Source of the DNA: Hyaloscypha bicolor E
Lineage: Eukaryota > Ascomycota > Leotiomycetes > Helotiales > Hyaloscyphaceae
Assembly (NCBI RefSeq): GCF_002865645.1
Contig: NW_020194517.1
Location: 310,001 to 374,000 of the forward strand
Direction: 5' to 3'
Length of the DNA: 64,000 bases
The notes below the pieces were generated by a model. The model saw nothing but the letters and a program-made list of their open reading frames with translations, was not told the DNA's origin and did no database searches. Positions 45,916-57,834 of this stretch are shown here, piece by piece; positions within the stretch are counted from its first letter, which is position 1; the number at the start of each line of letters is the position of its first letter. A program made the translations under genes and the position numbers.

Positions 45916-47476
45916 TCATACAATGGCACTGCTGGCCCCACCAGCGCCGCCAGAAGAGCCCTGCTTGGTATAACTCGGAGCTGCGCCCCCTTTCTCGTCC
46001 ATGTTCGGGGCGTTGACATCAGTGACACCACTGTACTCTCTTCTGGGCCCATCCGCTGGACTCATCTCATCTGCCATTGCATCCTCGTAACTTGGTGGAG
46101 CGTCATCGAGATCTGGTGCTCCAGGAGCCCCTACTTGTGGTGGATAGGCTGGATCATAAGCTTGTGGCTGCGTTTGTACTGTCGGCCGAACGGGAATGGT
46201 GGGTCGAGAAGCAATGGCGTCGAGAAGGGCTGCAGGTGGATGGATGCCAGAAAAGATCTCAACTTGGAATTTCAAGGGTAAGGTGACAATTTGAGGCTAT
46301 GACTGGTTAGCAAAAGAATTTAATCTAATATTGAACATTTACCTGTATTTCACCTGGAACACCAAAGCCTAATCCGACGCGCACCTCAAGCTCGTACCTC
46401 CTGGTAAGATTGCAGGTATGGAAGGAAGGTGCTACAGTATTAGGCAAAGGTATCCGATCCCACAAGGATGGGTCCACCATAGTCTCTTTCCGGATCTCTT
46501 CGTCGGGCGACCCAAGGGGAATAGCAAGTCCAGTCAAACTCATTAACACCCACGAAGTCGTCTCTGTTCTCACCACACCTTGAGCTCTGACTTCCGTGGA
46601 CCCAGATAAATGCACCTGTAAAGACATCAAGAACACATGTTCGGGACTATCGTTCAACCTCCTCGCAATAATTCGTAATGGCAGTGGCTCATTGCACGTC
46701 AGGATTGCAGGACTAGGTAACCGCGCATCGATCTCTCCTTTGGGGGCCTTATCTGACAACTGCGCAGGTTTCTTTTTGAACATACTCGACTTCTTCGCAT
46801 ATGACGCCAAACCAGCTTGGAAAACGTATGGCCTTCGTGCATAAACCTCGTTTGCGGTCTTCGGCGGTCTTGGAGGTTCGATCGGGAGGAACTTGAATCC
46901 AATCGCATTTCGCCTGTTCTCTTTGAAAAGGGAAGGCCGTTGGACGGTGACCTTGATGTAGTATCTGATCTCCGCTTCGCCAGGAAACCCCGTGAGAGAT
47001 GGGGGCAGTGTTCTCTTGACATGTCTGTATTGTAATTGTTGTAATCCAGCTAATCCAAATCCCGCGAAGCCACTCCCGGGTCCCATCTGCTGCGAATGCG
47101 GATCTGAACAGCCATTGTTGAACGGGATCTTGAATCGGAAAGGGTATTCGTGTTGTCCCGCTCGCAAAGTATATGCTCCACCCAAGCCACCCGAATCCCG
47201 GCTGGGAAACACCTGATTGACCTTGTAGAGGATCTTGTGGTTCTCCATAGCTATCCCATTCCGCTGGTTTTGCCGCCCATAGAGTTGCTGCTGTGCCTGT
47301 GCCTGTGCCTGTGGCCCCATTGGCCGCATCAGGACAGTTCTACTCTCCCCCTCCAGCTTAACAAGTATCGCGGACACATTCTCATCGCTGGTGAGTGAGA
47401 GAATTATTCTGCCGCTGATGAAGTCAAGGTTCGTGTAGAAGGCGTGGGGATCATCCAGTTGGATGCGGACCGACAT
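45916..47476 (-). CDS. Arrestin-related trafficking adaptor-like protein, 504 aa, two exons
   Basis: Exons are 47476-46343 and 46296-45916. The donor is GTAAAT and the acceptor ATAG after CTAAC. The N-terminal arrestin half has MSVRIQLDDPHAFYTNLDFI, SGRIILSLTSDENVSAILVK and LRAGQHEYPFRFKIPFN. The C-terminal half has ILTCNEPLPLRIIARRLND, FLMSLQVHLSGSTEVRAQG and PQIVTLPLKFQVEIF. The last 110 residues are Pro/Ala/Gly-rich and carry a PY-type motif in DDAPPSYEDAMADE. Fungal alpha-arrestins use PY motifs to recruit the Rsp5/HulA ubiquitin ligase to membrane transporters for endocytosis. The exact orthologue (ART10-like or other) cannot be fixed by eye. Confidence 0.85.
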
Positions 47477-48639
47477 CTTGGGCAGGAAGATGGGAAGCTA
47501 TCGATTGGAATCGCATAGAATTGATCATCGAAGATGGATCGCTGGCCTTTGACTTTGATAGCTCAAACCCTAGATGTTCGGCGTCGTCGGATGTTCCGTG
47601 GCTGATCGACTCAGCCTCGTTCGGAGGGGAGATGCCTAGACTGTCTACGCAAGCCTGGCTCACTTGGCGGGACAAGAATGGTAGAAGATGTAAGGGGCAG
47701 ATGTCTCATGATGAGGTCGAAAGGGAGGATAATTGGAAGCAGAGCTGTCAGGAGCGTCTCTGTTTGCGCCAGCCTCACAGGCTAAGCTGTGAAAGAAAAG
47801 AAACGGCGTCATGGCTCGCTTGAGGATCCGGGAAACCCCTGCTTGCTGTGCTGACTTTATTTCAACCTTTTGCGGCAAACACTATGCAGTTCTTGACGAG
47901 AATCGATTCAAATTCACTTCCAGGCGTGTTCAAACTCTGCTCACCTCAGGGAGCAGGGGACACAAGCAGAACTTGTTGGATGTGGCGCCTGGCAGTGGCA
48001 GGGCAGCAAGTTAGCTAAGCTGAAGGGGTTGATGTTAAGAAAGGGGGCCCATCCCAAAGAGAGCCTACATCCTGAAAAGGACCGGCCAAACAACCCGTCT
48101 TGAGGTAAGACAGGCAGTCTTCTGGAAACTATGACTCGTTTGTATCTACTTGTGAATAGAAACAGAAACATGAATTCGCTATCTATAATTGACATGCCAG
48201 ATCTCGATCATCACTGCCCCCTCACGGAGGGCCACCAAAGCTACTCCCCATCTTTTAAAATACCCATCTTCAACACTGCAGTTGTAGCTTCCCTAACTGC
48301 ACTATTAGGTGTCCACTCTCCACGTCCAGTAGCTCACCGTCCCACCAGTCCCGGGCTAACGACCCTCTCCCCATCCGAGTCCAGACCCATTCCAGCCGAC
48401 CGTTGCGTCTTGAGTCGGTGAGCCCGTCCCGGCAAGTCACCTATTGACCAGATACAGAGACAACTCGAGGCGTCTGAGGAGATAAGTATCGAGCCGGCAG
48501 CAATCACTTGACTGACCCCTGCTGAATGGTCTTGAAGAACTGCCTAGCACTTGCTACATCCAGATCAGCATTATATGAACGTAAAAGCAAAGCTACTTAA
48601 GGGGGAGAGAAGTAATCAGAGAAACTTATCCCGGAGGCA
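47477..48639. other. Intergenic, arrestin upstream region
   Basis: This 1.16 kb stretch has no recognisable gene. The segment near 47477 should hold the arrestin promoter. Short frames on both strands look like chance. Confidence 0.45.
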
Positions 48640-49460
48640 TCCTTGCCAGTGGTTACAACTTACGAATCTCCACCTCCTGCGAACGTAACACGGAAGATAA
48701 ACCCTGCATGGCCTCGCAGCGTGTGAAGCACACAAGTCCATCATCCGTGATACGCCCGACGCACGCCGTTCCGTCTTGACTTCCTGAGATGAGCAGATGA
48801 TCGGCACTGGACACAGCAATAGTCCGCACTTTCTCGGTGTGTGCGGTTACCACACCGGTACAATTGCCTTCCGCAACGTCCCAGACACGAATCGCGGTAT
48901 CGCGAGACGCCGAAATGACCCGCTCCTTGTCGCTACGGATCCTGAGAGAGCGAATAGTGGACGTGTATCCCTGCAGCTATTGCTGGTGTCCGCTATATGC
49001 GCAGGGAAAGAATCAGACGTTCATTCTTCACGGGCTGTGAGGGAAAGGCTAATGCATTTATATACATTCGCCCCGTCTCTAGAATGGTAAATACTAACTC
49101 TATGAGAAGATCCCAGATCTCAATCAAGTTGTCGGTGCCTCCGCTTGCTAGCACATCCCCCTGCACTGCTAGAGCGCAGACGACACCCCCAGACGACCCC
49201 CCCAGAACTAGATAATCGCCTGTTGCGTGTGCCATCGATGTTTATATACTGCAATCTCGCCGTTGTCCATGGCGACGATAATGTATTTCTCTGTAACATG
49301 GAAACCCGTACATACTACTTCCACTGGATCGGTAATGACATTCGAGGAAACCGGCTGCGACAGGACACAGGTCCCGATGAGCTTAGGGCTTCTCTCCATG
49401 ATACTATCTTCCGGCTTGAATAAGGTTTCGTTGAGCTTGGCTACCATCCAAAGTCTTCGA
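48640..49460 (-). pseudogene. WD40-repeat (Cdc4/FBXW7-type F-box) pseudogene fragment
   Basis: Minus-strand pieces of a Cdc4-like propeller, in order but in different frames. From 49345 down: VICTGFHVTEKY-like VVCTGFHVTEKYIIVAMDNG, the start of a repeat. Then, after a shift near the G7 run at about 49197-49203, SSGGVVCALAVQGDVLASGG and TDNLIEIWD. About 140 bases of unmatched sequence with stops follow. Next comes GYTSTIRSLRIRSDKERVIS with ASRDTAIRVWDVAEGNCTGV, then VVTAHTEKVRTIAVSSADHL and LISGSQDGTACV, ending at a stop near 48655. These are repeats of the type that bind phosphodegrons in SCF ubiquitin ligases. The F-box and the other repeats are missing. An intron (GTTAGT at 49103) might explain one gap, but the phases do not close, so I call it degenerate. 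Confidence 0.75.
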
Positions 49461-49997
49461 GGCGAAATTACGTGTGTATCAGCAGAGGATCTGCAACAAT
49501 GTACCCGTACGCAGGTGTAATGTTGGCAATAAGCTGAAAATAATACCTTGTATAATTTGCTACTACGGTTGTCTTCTCCTGCATATGACGATTTTGTTAG
49601 CAGATTGATTTCAGGTAGTACAATTGGTAGCCTTCAACTCGAAGGAGGCTTAATAACCTCGAACTTCCCAGATATTAGAAGGTGTTAGACTTCCAATGTA
49701 CGATCATCTAAGGGAATGTTGAGAAAAGCAGTCAGTATATTCAATGTTTAACTTGGCTTGGGAAATTGAAGATATTTCCTATTCCCGCCGATTAAGATCG
49801 CCTCACATTTAGTTCAACGCGTTCCATTCTCAGGTCTTCAAAAGGAGGAAGGTATGAATCTTTTTGCAACATTTCTTCTAGTTATTCAACAAGGCCCCAC
49901 AAGGATGGAGGGTATCCAAAGCTTCACACGCCATTCTATGTTACTCCAAATCAACTCCAAGTTTATGCTTTATACTGCTTTTGCTTCGTTTCAGCTG
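49461..49997. other. Spacer between WD40 relic and MFS gene
   Basis: About 540 bp. I found no F-box-like sequence here, so the pseudogene appears truncated rather than split. It includes the 3' region of the transporter gene. Confidence 0.45.
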
Positions 49998-52123
49998 TCA
50001 CAGCATCTGCTTTCCCCGTGTCTCTATGGGCAAAAAGATCATTGCAACGAACGCTGCCAAAAGGAGAGCACCACTCACGAAAATTGGAGCTTCGGGACTT
50101 GTATCTGGGATATTCGCTGCAATAATGGGAGCACAGAGCCCACCGATCCGGTTCAAGAAACTGGAGATTCCTATTCCGGTTCCCCTGTTCGGTGCTGGGA
50201 ATACCTCCGGTGTGTAAGCATAAAGGACGCCATACATGATGTTTTGGAAGAATGCTTCGACGGAAGAAAATCCCAGCTGATATTTCGAGTCTGAGGAGAT
50301 GGTGAATAAGAAGAGGAAGATTCCAGAGAGCATGGTCGCCATAGCCATGGTTCCTTTACGGCCAATGTACGGGATGTCAACCATATAGCATGCGATGATC
50401 GAGCCTGGAACTCCAACCACCGAGGTAATCGCATAATTGCGGTACGTTTCGTAGCTGCTGACTCGTTGACCAGAAGCATTCCTGCCATTGCTGAGATACT
50501 GAGGTAGGAAGGCGTTGAAAAGAGGGTACCTGTTGTTATTAATGTTAGCCACCAAAGGTCTACTCAAGAAGACAGTGTCTTGAGGTAGCTCCTACCCAAT
50601 GCCGATTGCAAGCCAGCAGAACCAGAGAAGTAATGTCGTGATTGCGAGCTTTCTGGTATGGAAAAGTGGAGCAATTCGCTCTGTCGAGAACGATGACAGC
50701 TTCCGGTTAACAATTTCCATATCGGTGAGCTTCTGAACTTGTACCGTCTCAGGATGGCCACCGATCTCGTTGAGTATGTCCTCGGTGAGCCAAGTTTTAG
50801 TCCTGTTTTTGCTTGCCATTCCGTGCACAACGGCCACTGCTTCAGCTTGACGTCCCCTGCTGAGCAAAAACTTGGGGGACTCGAAAAGGTGGAACAGAAC
50901 AAACCGAGAAAGGAACATCACGAAGGTCATGGCCCCCATCGTATAGACGAAGTCTGCAAAACAGATCAGTATTGAGGGATCGAGACGTTCCTGGGGAAGA
51001 CTTACATCTCCATCCCTTGTCAACGACGTAGTGAGATCCCAAAAATCCCCATCCAATCAAGGATGCAACTAACTGACCGACTGGCCACCAAACCGAGAGG
51101 AGAGTCAGATGTCGACCAGAGGCGGTAGGGAGGAATTCCAAAAACAGCGCTCCGTCGACAGGCAAATTGCCCCCAACGCCTACACCAAGTGCCGCGAAGA
51201 GGCCACAGGCACCAATCCAAGAGGGTGCTGCTCCAGCTGCTATTCCAAAGACGCCGGCTATGAGCAGTGTCAAGTTGAAAGCTAGACGACGTCCCATAAT
51301 GTCACTCCCGATTCCCCAAAAGCTGGCTCCTACACACAGGCCCGTAAACAGAGCACAGGTCGTGTACCTGGTGGCGTCGGAGTCAGCATTTTCGGTTAGA
51401 AATGTGCGTATTGAAACCCTTTTCGAGTGTTCTTTCCTCTCGAGACATATATGAAGAGGAGAAAACACACAAGGCAACTAGGAGAAGAAATTCGGCCTCA
51501 AGAGAAGTTAACGTACCTGACTCGAGTCTCAGAGATGCCAAATTCGGCTTGTAAGGATGGCAGAGTTACCGCAATTCCTTGTAGCCAGAGACTAAAGACC
51601 ATCAGCTTTCCATTCTTCCGATATACCTGGTAAATCGAGGGGAACTTACTTGTCTGCACACCATCCAAATCCACATAAGATGAATAGCTCCCAGTTGTAC
51701 CTGCCCATCCCAATGTCTTGAATCGCCTTGTTGATAACTTTGCTCTTCACTATGCAGCTGTCAGCCTCCAGACACTCGGGGTTCCAAAAAAAACTTACAA
51801 TCATACGTGCTATCATGACCACTGGCTGCCACATCTTCCATGACCTCAAAGCGGAGTCCCTCGATAGTATAAGGGCTGTAGTTGGCGCTACTGGTGCCCA
51901 CCACGCCTTCTTCGCCACTGCGTTCGCTAGTATTGAGCAGGCCTGCTTCCTTTTTCGCGCCGTCAAGATCTCCGTTATTGTCATGGCCTTCGGCGGAGCG
52001 GCGACGAGCGTACTCAACTTCAACCGTTGGGTGACGTTGTGCTTTCTCGAGAGGAACCAAGACGTCGTGATAATCGTTGACAGAATCCTTGTGGAATAGG
52101 CTTCTGATCGCCAGAAAGCCCAT
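49998..52123 (-). CDS. Major facilitator superfamily transporter (SV2/sugar-like), 583 aa, six exons
   Basis: Exons are 52123-51799, 51749-51650, 51591-51517, 51367-51006, 50953-50596 and 50529-49998; all introns are GT..AG and phases close. The first 130 residues are a hydrophilic cytosolic leader. Twelve membrane segments can be followed: MGRYNWELFILCGFGWCADN, LWLQGIAVTLPSLQ, CALFTGLCVGASFWGIGSDI with the loop 2-3 signature MGRR, NLTLLIAGVFGIAAG and LLSVWWPVGQLVASLIGWGF. A central cytosolic loop of about 100 residues then precedes LAITTLLLWFCWLAIGIG and the C-terminal six helices, with IPYIGRKGTMAMATMLSGIF and PNRGTGIGISSFLNRIGGLC. The 'ADN(L)WLQG' start and the early GRR loop are typical of the SVOP/NiaP-like group rather than hexose carriers. 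The substrate cannot be told from sequence. Confidence 0.88.
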
Positions 52124-53506
52124 TTTTGCGGTCGGAGTTTGCTGCGAAAATCGAGTATTGCTCTACTTATTAAGTTGTAAATTTGTTGGCCAATTTGTCG
52201 CTATGGTATTTCGAAGTTGCAGTGGCTGAGGTGGTCGACAATGTATATTGCGGGGGACTTCAGTTAAAAATGGTCTTGTAGAGACCAAAGCTCATCATAA
52301 CTATATGGATACCCTTTTGACCGAATCTCGAGCAATACACTTCACGAAGTGATCAAAATTGCCTTCTGCACTGATAAAATGCCGAAAATGTTTTCGATTG
52401 CCACCTGCTTGGAGTACAGAACTTCCGGTCGTAGTTTCCTCTTTTGTCCAACAGAAAAATGCGTTCTAGCTCCAGTTGCCGTTTTGAAAATTTGTAAATG
52501 GGAGTACAAGTTAAGATCGAAAAAATTAATGGAACCTTGGAACCGTGGAATATAACAGTATTTAAGTGAATTCGGCGGGGCTCGTCACTTTGCGTCCCCC
52601 CTTTTCATACAGTAGACTACATTGCGTATAGCTACCAAGTTTAGCCTTCTCTGTCTGCGCTATCCCTTTCGCAGGCATCCGTTTCCTTCCGGCTGGTACC
52701 GGTTTTTACGAAGAAACCAAGCAACTTCCGCGTCAAGAGAAAGCCAAGTGCGCGATTGTGTAAATCTTCGTTTTAGTTTGAAGCGTGACGTGCATCTTTG
52801 CTCCTCCGAGCTTAATGTCTTGGCCACACCCGCACTTCTAGTGACGCTACACCCTTTCGGTTGAATAGCCGTCCGAGTGAAAACTTTTCGCACAGTTCAG
52901 TATGAGCTCGTTGTGGGTGAAAAAAGCGGTTCCCTCGAGTTACGGTAGATCCAAAGTCTACCTCCTTGAATGCCCTGGCAGTTCTTAAACATTCAAGTCC
53001 TCAACTTTGTAAGGCTAAACTTCCAACATGACTTGGAGCACTGGAAAGATGTCCCATTGTTTCCGTTCACTGCGAGACGGGGACTTAGAAATCAGAGAAG
53101 AGATGAAGGAAAGCACAGGGAAAGGAACAGTACATCCGCGAGGATAGAAGACTTGATATCAAACATTTGTGTTGGTATTTCTCTTCCCCTATCTTCTGTA
53201 TGCTACAAAAGTGCTGCGATGTAAATCGCTTGAAAGGTCATTGCTCCTCGTCGCCATCGTTGAGCACATGCTTCACGTCCGTGGCATCTTTGGGCTAACC
53301 CATCCAGATATCATCAACCCATTGCCCCTGGTTTCCACTGCCAGTCCTGCGTGCCAGCCTCAACCAAGAAATTAGACGGAAATATACGGTACGTAACAGA
53401 GGAATTTGTTACCAGAAGATTGGAAAGAGAATGGAATGTGCAGCCTTTTTTGGTGCCACAAAATGTATAAACAGGAAACGTAGTGCTGGGCGACCCGAGT
53501 TGCTGC
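52124..53506. other. Intergenic, 1.4 kb, no gene recognised
   Basis: This is the transporter's upstream region and the BOI gene's 3' region. Only chance-like short frames. Confidence 0.45.
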
Positions 53507-56500
53507 TTATGCCGTCCGAGGTTCGTGTGCTAATGCCTCACCCAAGCCATTCATATCGAGGAACGTGCTGTCCGGCTTCTGGGCATCGGACTTCGAAACG
53601 CCAGATACCCCACTATCACCCTCCTGCGGGTCTCGATCGAAGATAATGCCTTGAATATTCAGCCCATTCTTGTCGCTTGCAGGCGTCTTCATTGCTTCCT
53701 CGTCAACTTGCTCATCGAGATTCATGAGCGCTGGTGGACGATGTCGCATGGCCCGAGCCTTCGCAAGAGAGATTGTCTTTTGCTGGTATGTAGTTGTGAT
53801 AGGTTTGGTATCGTCACGGTCGATGGTAGCCTTCATGAGTGCGGCCATCCAGAGTCGTCCTTGCTTAATATTGGGTACCGCGAAATAATGTACAGTGGGC
53901 TTTGTAAATGTAACTGCTCTTGATAAGCCTGCCCTCGGAGGTACGAGTTTGAAGATGAATATCGAGTCGCCGCTTCCCTTGCTTAACGTCGACTCCGGCT
54001 CGGCGGTAGCCTCTGTCTCTGCGATTGTTACAGTATGGGCTCCAGATGGGCTGGTGGGACTGTTTGTAGCGCCGGTAAGCGTTGCATGAAGCCCAGTCAG
54101 GCGGTCGGTATCAGCAGGAAGGACACGATGAAATGAAATATCGATCAAGCCTTTTTCTTCAGTATCGTTCTCAGAGTAGTAGTACGACAGACGGCGACCC
54201 TTTAGGATGAATAGACGCGGCTTCCAGGTTGTCATCAAGTTCGTGCTCTTCTTCTTCATCCATCCACTATAGTCTGCACCAATCATCTGCTCTTGAGGTG
54301 TCTTCTTCTCAAGTCCTCGAGTATATGCACTTGTCTCCTTTTTGGACTTCTTTCGACTGGCCCGTGCGCTGCCTGGAGTCGTCATCGTTGTGTTGGAGCT
54401 CTTAGCATCAGGTGAATCAAGTTCAAAACTTGGGCCACCAGACGGGGTGCTAGAACCAGTCCGTGACGGGGATTGCAGTGGTGATTCCTTTACAACTGAA
54501 GAATCTGCGTCCGTTGGTGAAGTGACACGAGCCTTTTCATGACCTGTGACCGCATCTGATATCGCCCTCAGACCGAAATGTTTATTAGAGATCGGTTTGA
54601 CAGGTAATAACCAGTCGGCACCTCGACCCTGTCGCGCCTCTGGAGATTTCGGCATGGTTGTATTTTCGTAAGGGCTACCTTCTAGTTTCGTGACTGTGGG
54701 AGAAGGGACGTCTTTCGGGGGTGGTAAGGGTCGAGGAGGCGCGTTGATGGAATTCTCTGATGGCGTTCGTCGGCGACCGTTGACTGACAGCCCATAGTAT
54801 TTTTGTGCAGCTGATGGAGGAGCAGAATCTCGAATAGAATCGACACTGCCAAATCTAGAGTGTCTTGAATGTGCAGTGGCTGTTCGGAGCCTTTGTTCAT
54901 CGGTGTAGCTAGAATTTCGCGAATGGGTGGTCGTCGTGGCCGTGCTACCTCGCTTTCTCAAAACATTTCTCTGCCGTCCTTCAATCTCACCGCCTGAGAA
55001 ATAGCCCCGATCAAGTGAATCAAAAGGACTACTAGACTGAGTCGGCCCTTGAGACAAGTGATCAGTTGAGCTTCTAGAAATAGTTTTGATCTCTGATGAA
55101 GACAGTGGACGGCTTGGAATTACTGATAGTGTCGGTGATGCAGCAGCGCCCATTGTCCAATTTCTGTCAAAAGAAGGCTGCTTTTTGTGCGTTGTATCTT
55201 GGGCTTCAAGTCCATCTCCTGCTACTTTACCCATCAAAGAAGCTGTACTGAATTCATTTGCAGAACTTTGTCTGGAGTGATGTAGATCACGGATAGATGC
55301 AGCAGAGGGTCTCCTTTTTTCACCCATAGGTCTAGGGGTATCGTGGGTGGTTCGAGGGAAAATGGGAGACACAGGAGAAATAGAAGTGCCCTGCGAAGGT
55401 TCAGCTCTGGGGATGCTCTGCTGAGAAAGGCGAGTCTTCTGCCGAGACCCTGGCCTCTCCATCATGCTTGGAATCCTCGGAAGCATTGTCGAGGAATTGA
55501 TACTTCGGCTTCGATGCCGACCAGCATCATCGGAACCAACCTCACTGCCATAAGTGGCGGTATTTCGTCTTGTTGAGATATCCCCTTTGACCTCGTCTTG
55601 AAGACTCTTTATTTTTTGCCATGTCTTCAATCTTCGGCCAACCGAACCTAGATCAAATTCTTTAAGAAATAGAGAAGTTTGATCCATGCCTAACAGGACT
55701 TCTCCTGAGATTTCCTGGTCCCGGAACACCTCACAGTGTTTTGTCTCCACCCCAGCAGTGAAGAGGTACTCAGCAACCTGATCGGATGTCCAATTTTCAA
55801 CCTCTTCTTGAGTGTGCTGCCCTTCCTCTTCCTCGTCTGTTTCTTCCCCGTTTATGTAGGATAATCTTTGATCTAGGTGGCTGCTATATTCGCTTCCAGA
55901 ATCTGTAGCAAGGCGCCGGTCTGCTGCAGTAATGCTATGATGAGGCGAATTCATGTCCGTTATGTGTTCATCAATGACACTCAAAGTCTCGTTCATTACC
56001 GGGCTATCTTGGCCATGATCGTGAGATTTCACGGCAGTAATGCTTTTCGACGGTATGGGTATTTCGATCGGGGTCGTGATTGAAGAGGTTGGAGTCGGGG
56101 CTTCGGTCTCTTGAGCACTACTTGATGGAGCCAACGGTGAAGTCATTTTGGAAGTATCAAGAGGTTCCGAGGCGCTAACATGTCGGCTTGGCTGTGGGGT
56201 TGGGTCTGCTTCGGTGCTTGGAGGGGCGGAGGAGAATTCAGAAGCAATCGGAGTTTCTTTGACGATGGATGCCACAGATGGCTGCACTGGCTTCTCTTTT
56301 GGTGGCTCAAATGTGATGGGCTGGGATCGCGGAAGTGTAGAAGATGTTGGTGGATATGACGGGGGGGCGCGGGGAGCAATCCTCGTGTACACTGCCAAAT
56401 CTCAGTCTGTGGACTCGGGTAGAAGAATCATCAAACGCTGACCTTCAGGGAAAAGACCGCTGTTTCCGTTTATCAAATGCCGTCCCAGGTACCACCCATC

Positions 56501-56780
56501 ACCAAAGTCATCGTCCCTTTCGATCAACTCGACGCGATCCCCTTTCGACAGGCTCAATTCATCTGAGCTGCGCGCTGAGAAGTCATCTGGATTTGACAGG
56601 TAAGCACTTTCCCCTCACTTACAAAACAATGAAACGTCCCAGCCAGATGATCCGTTTCGTCCATTGCGACTACAATCAGTCGCACACAACACAGCAACAA
56701 AACAGTCACTTACGGACTACAATCAACATCTGCCCTGGCTCTGGCCGCCCGCTGGGCTCGATCGCCGGTCGGGATGCCAT
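53507..56780 (-). CDS. BOI2: BOI1/BOI2-type SH3-SAM-PH polarity protein, 1031 aa, three exons
   Basis: Exons are 56780-56714, 56586-56443 and 56391-53507. The first two exons build an SH3 domain (residues about 18-72; MLIVVHDFSARSSDELSLSK, GDRVELIERDDDFGDGWYLG, NSGLFPE), which is not visible if only the long third exon is read. A SAM domain lies at about 265-335 (VENWTSDQVAEYLFTAGVET, FDLGSVGRRLKTW). A PH domain is at about 770-900 (YSGWMKKKSTNLMTTWKPRL, FILKGRRLSYYYSENDTEEK, HYFAVPNIKQGRLWMAAL). The rest is Ser/Pro/Thr-rich disorder. Yeast Boi1 and Boi2 bind Bem1, Cdc42 and the exocyst and promote fusion of secretory vesicles at growth sites; in a mould the likely place is the hyphal tip. 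The domain order is diagnostic. Confidence 0.9.
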
Positions 56781-57834
56781 CTCTCCTCAATGCTGACTTC
56801 TCACGGTCCGCCAGACGCCGGCCGTCTTCACAGCAAACACATTTGAGGTTAGGGATAGGATTCGGTGTTTTTGAAGTAACAATGAAAATGCCTGGTCTAG
56901 GGATAGAGATGTTTCGAAAGGCTATTCTTGTTCTGGGGGGGTCAAACTGAGGCTCCGCAGTCGCTTTCGAGATTCTGAAGCCACGATAGTTGTTGCATAA
57001 AAGACAGCGGGTAACTTTGCTGTCGCGAGCAAGGGTCGTGGAAACCACTCCTCCACGAGCGCACACGACCTCAGTGCATGCGGTGTGCAGCCCTGGATTA
57101 ATTGGTAACTGCGGGTGCGCGACGGTGCCAATGATGGGGAGCAAAGTGTGCTGTGGTGAAGATGGAGAGAGTGAGTGAAGCACGAGGAGAAGCTGGGCTG
57201 GCTGGGCTGGCTGCTGCGGTGGTGGTGTCGTCGCGCCTGCCACTCGGCGAGACGACGACCCACGAACCAGTCGCCATGCAGCTTCCGTTGGGCCTAAACC
57301 CAAACCGGGCAATCTTAGCGTCGTTGAAGGCACGATGGGCATGATGCACTACAAACATCGGGACCCCAAAACGGAGGCAATGTTGAGCCAGAGAAATACT
57401 GAGATCGATTCGCTCCGCAAGTAGTGACGAGTCGAGTCCATCTGTGCATGTTTATTCAGAACGAAACCCTTATTCTATAATTAACTCGCTCTATCAATCT
57501 GCATTCCCTTCGTAACATGGACCTCGACCTTTGCGCCAACAGGTCGATGTAAGGCTGCGATTCCTTCCTCCCACTGCTCCACCGTTTGCGAGTAACGACT
57601 TGTCAAGCAGCACGTATCCGCTGCTCTGTTCTCGCAGGCCCCGAGCCACGGCGACACCCCGTCTACCCGCACAGCCTTGTCTCACCTTTCGGCAGCTCTA
57701 TCTTGGAGGGTGGCGGTGGCCTATGGTACGAGCCAACGCTTGTCCTCCCACCTGCTCCCCATACTGACTCTCCAAAGTCTGATCTGGACCTTGTGAACTC
57801 GCTGCCGATGTCTGCTCCCCTACTCACCTAAGCA
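56781..57834. promoter_or_regulatory. Divergent region between BOI2-like and MIZ genes
   Basis: This 1.05 kb stretch lies between two opposite start codons. It contains a G7 run near 56936 and GCTGG repeats near 57194-57212. CT-rich sequence and a CTAAG acceptor-like site occur directly before the MIZ start, so a 5' leader intron is possible there. Confidence 0.45.

Noticed and set aside
49000..49110. Intron joining WD40 pieces with donor GTTAGT
   Set aside because: Donor and several AG acceptors exist, but none gives the correct phase for the next repeat.
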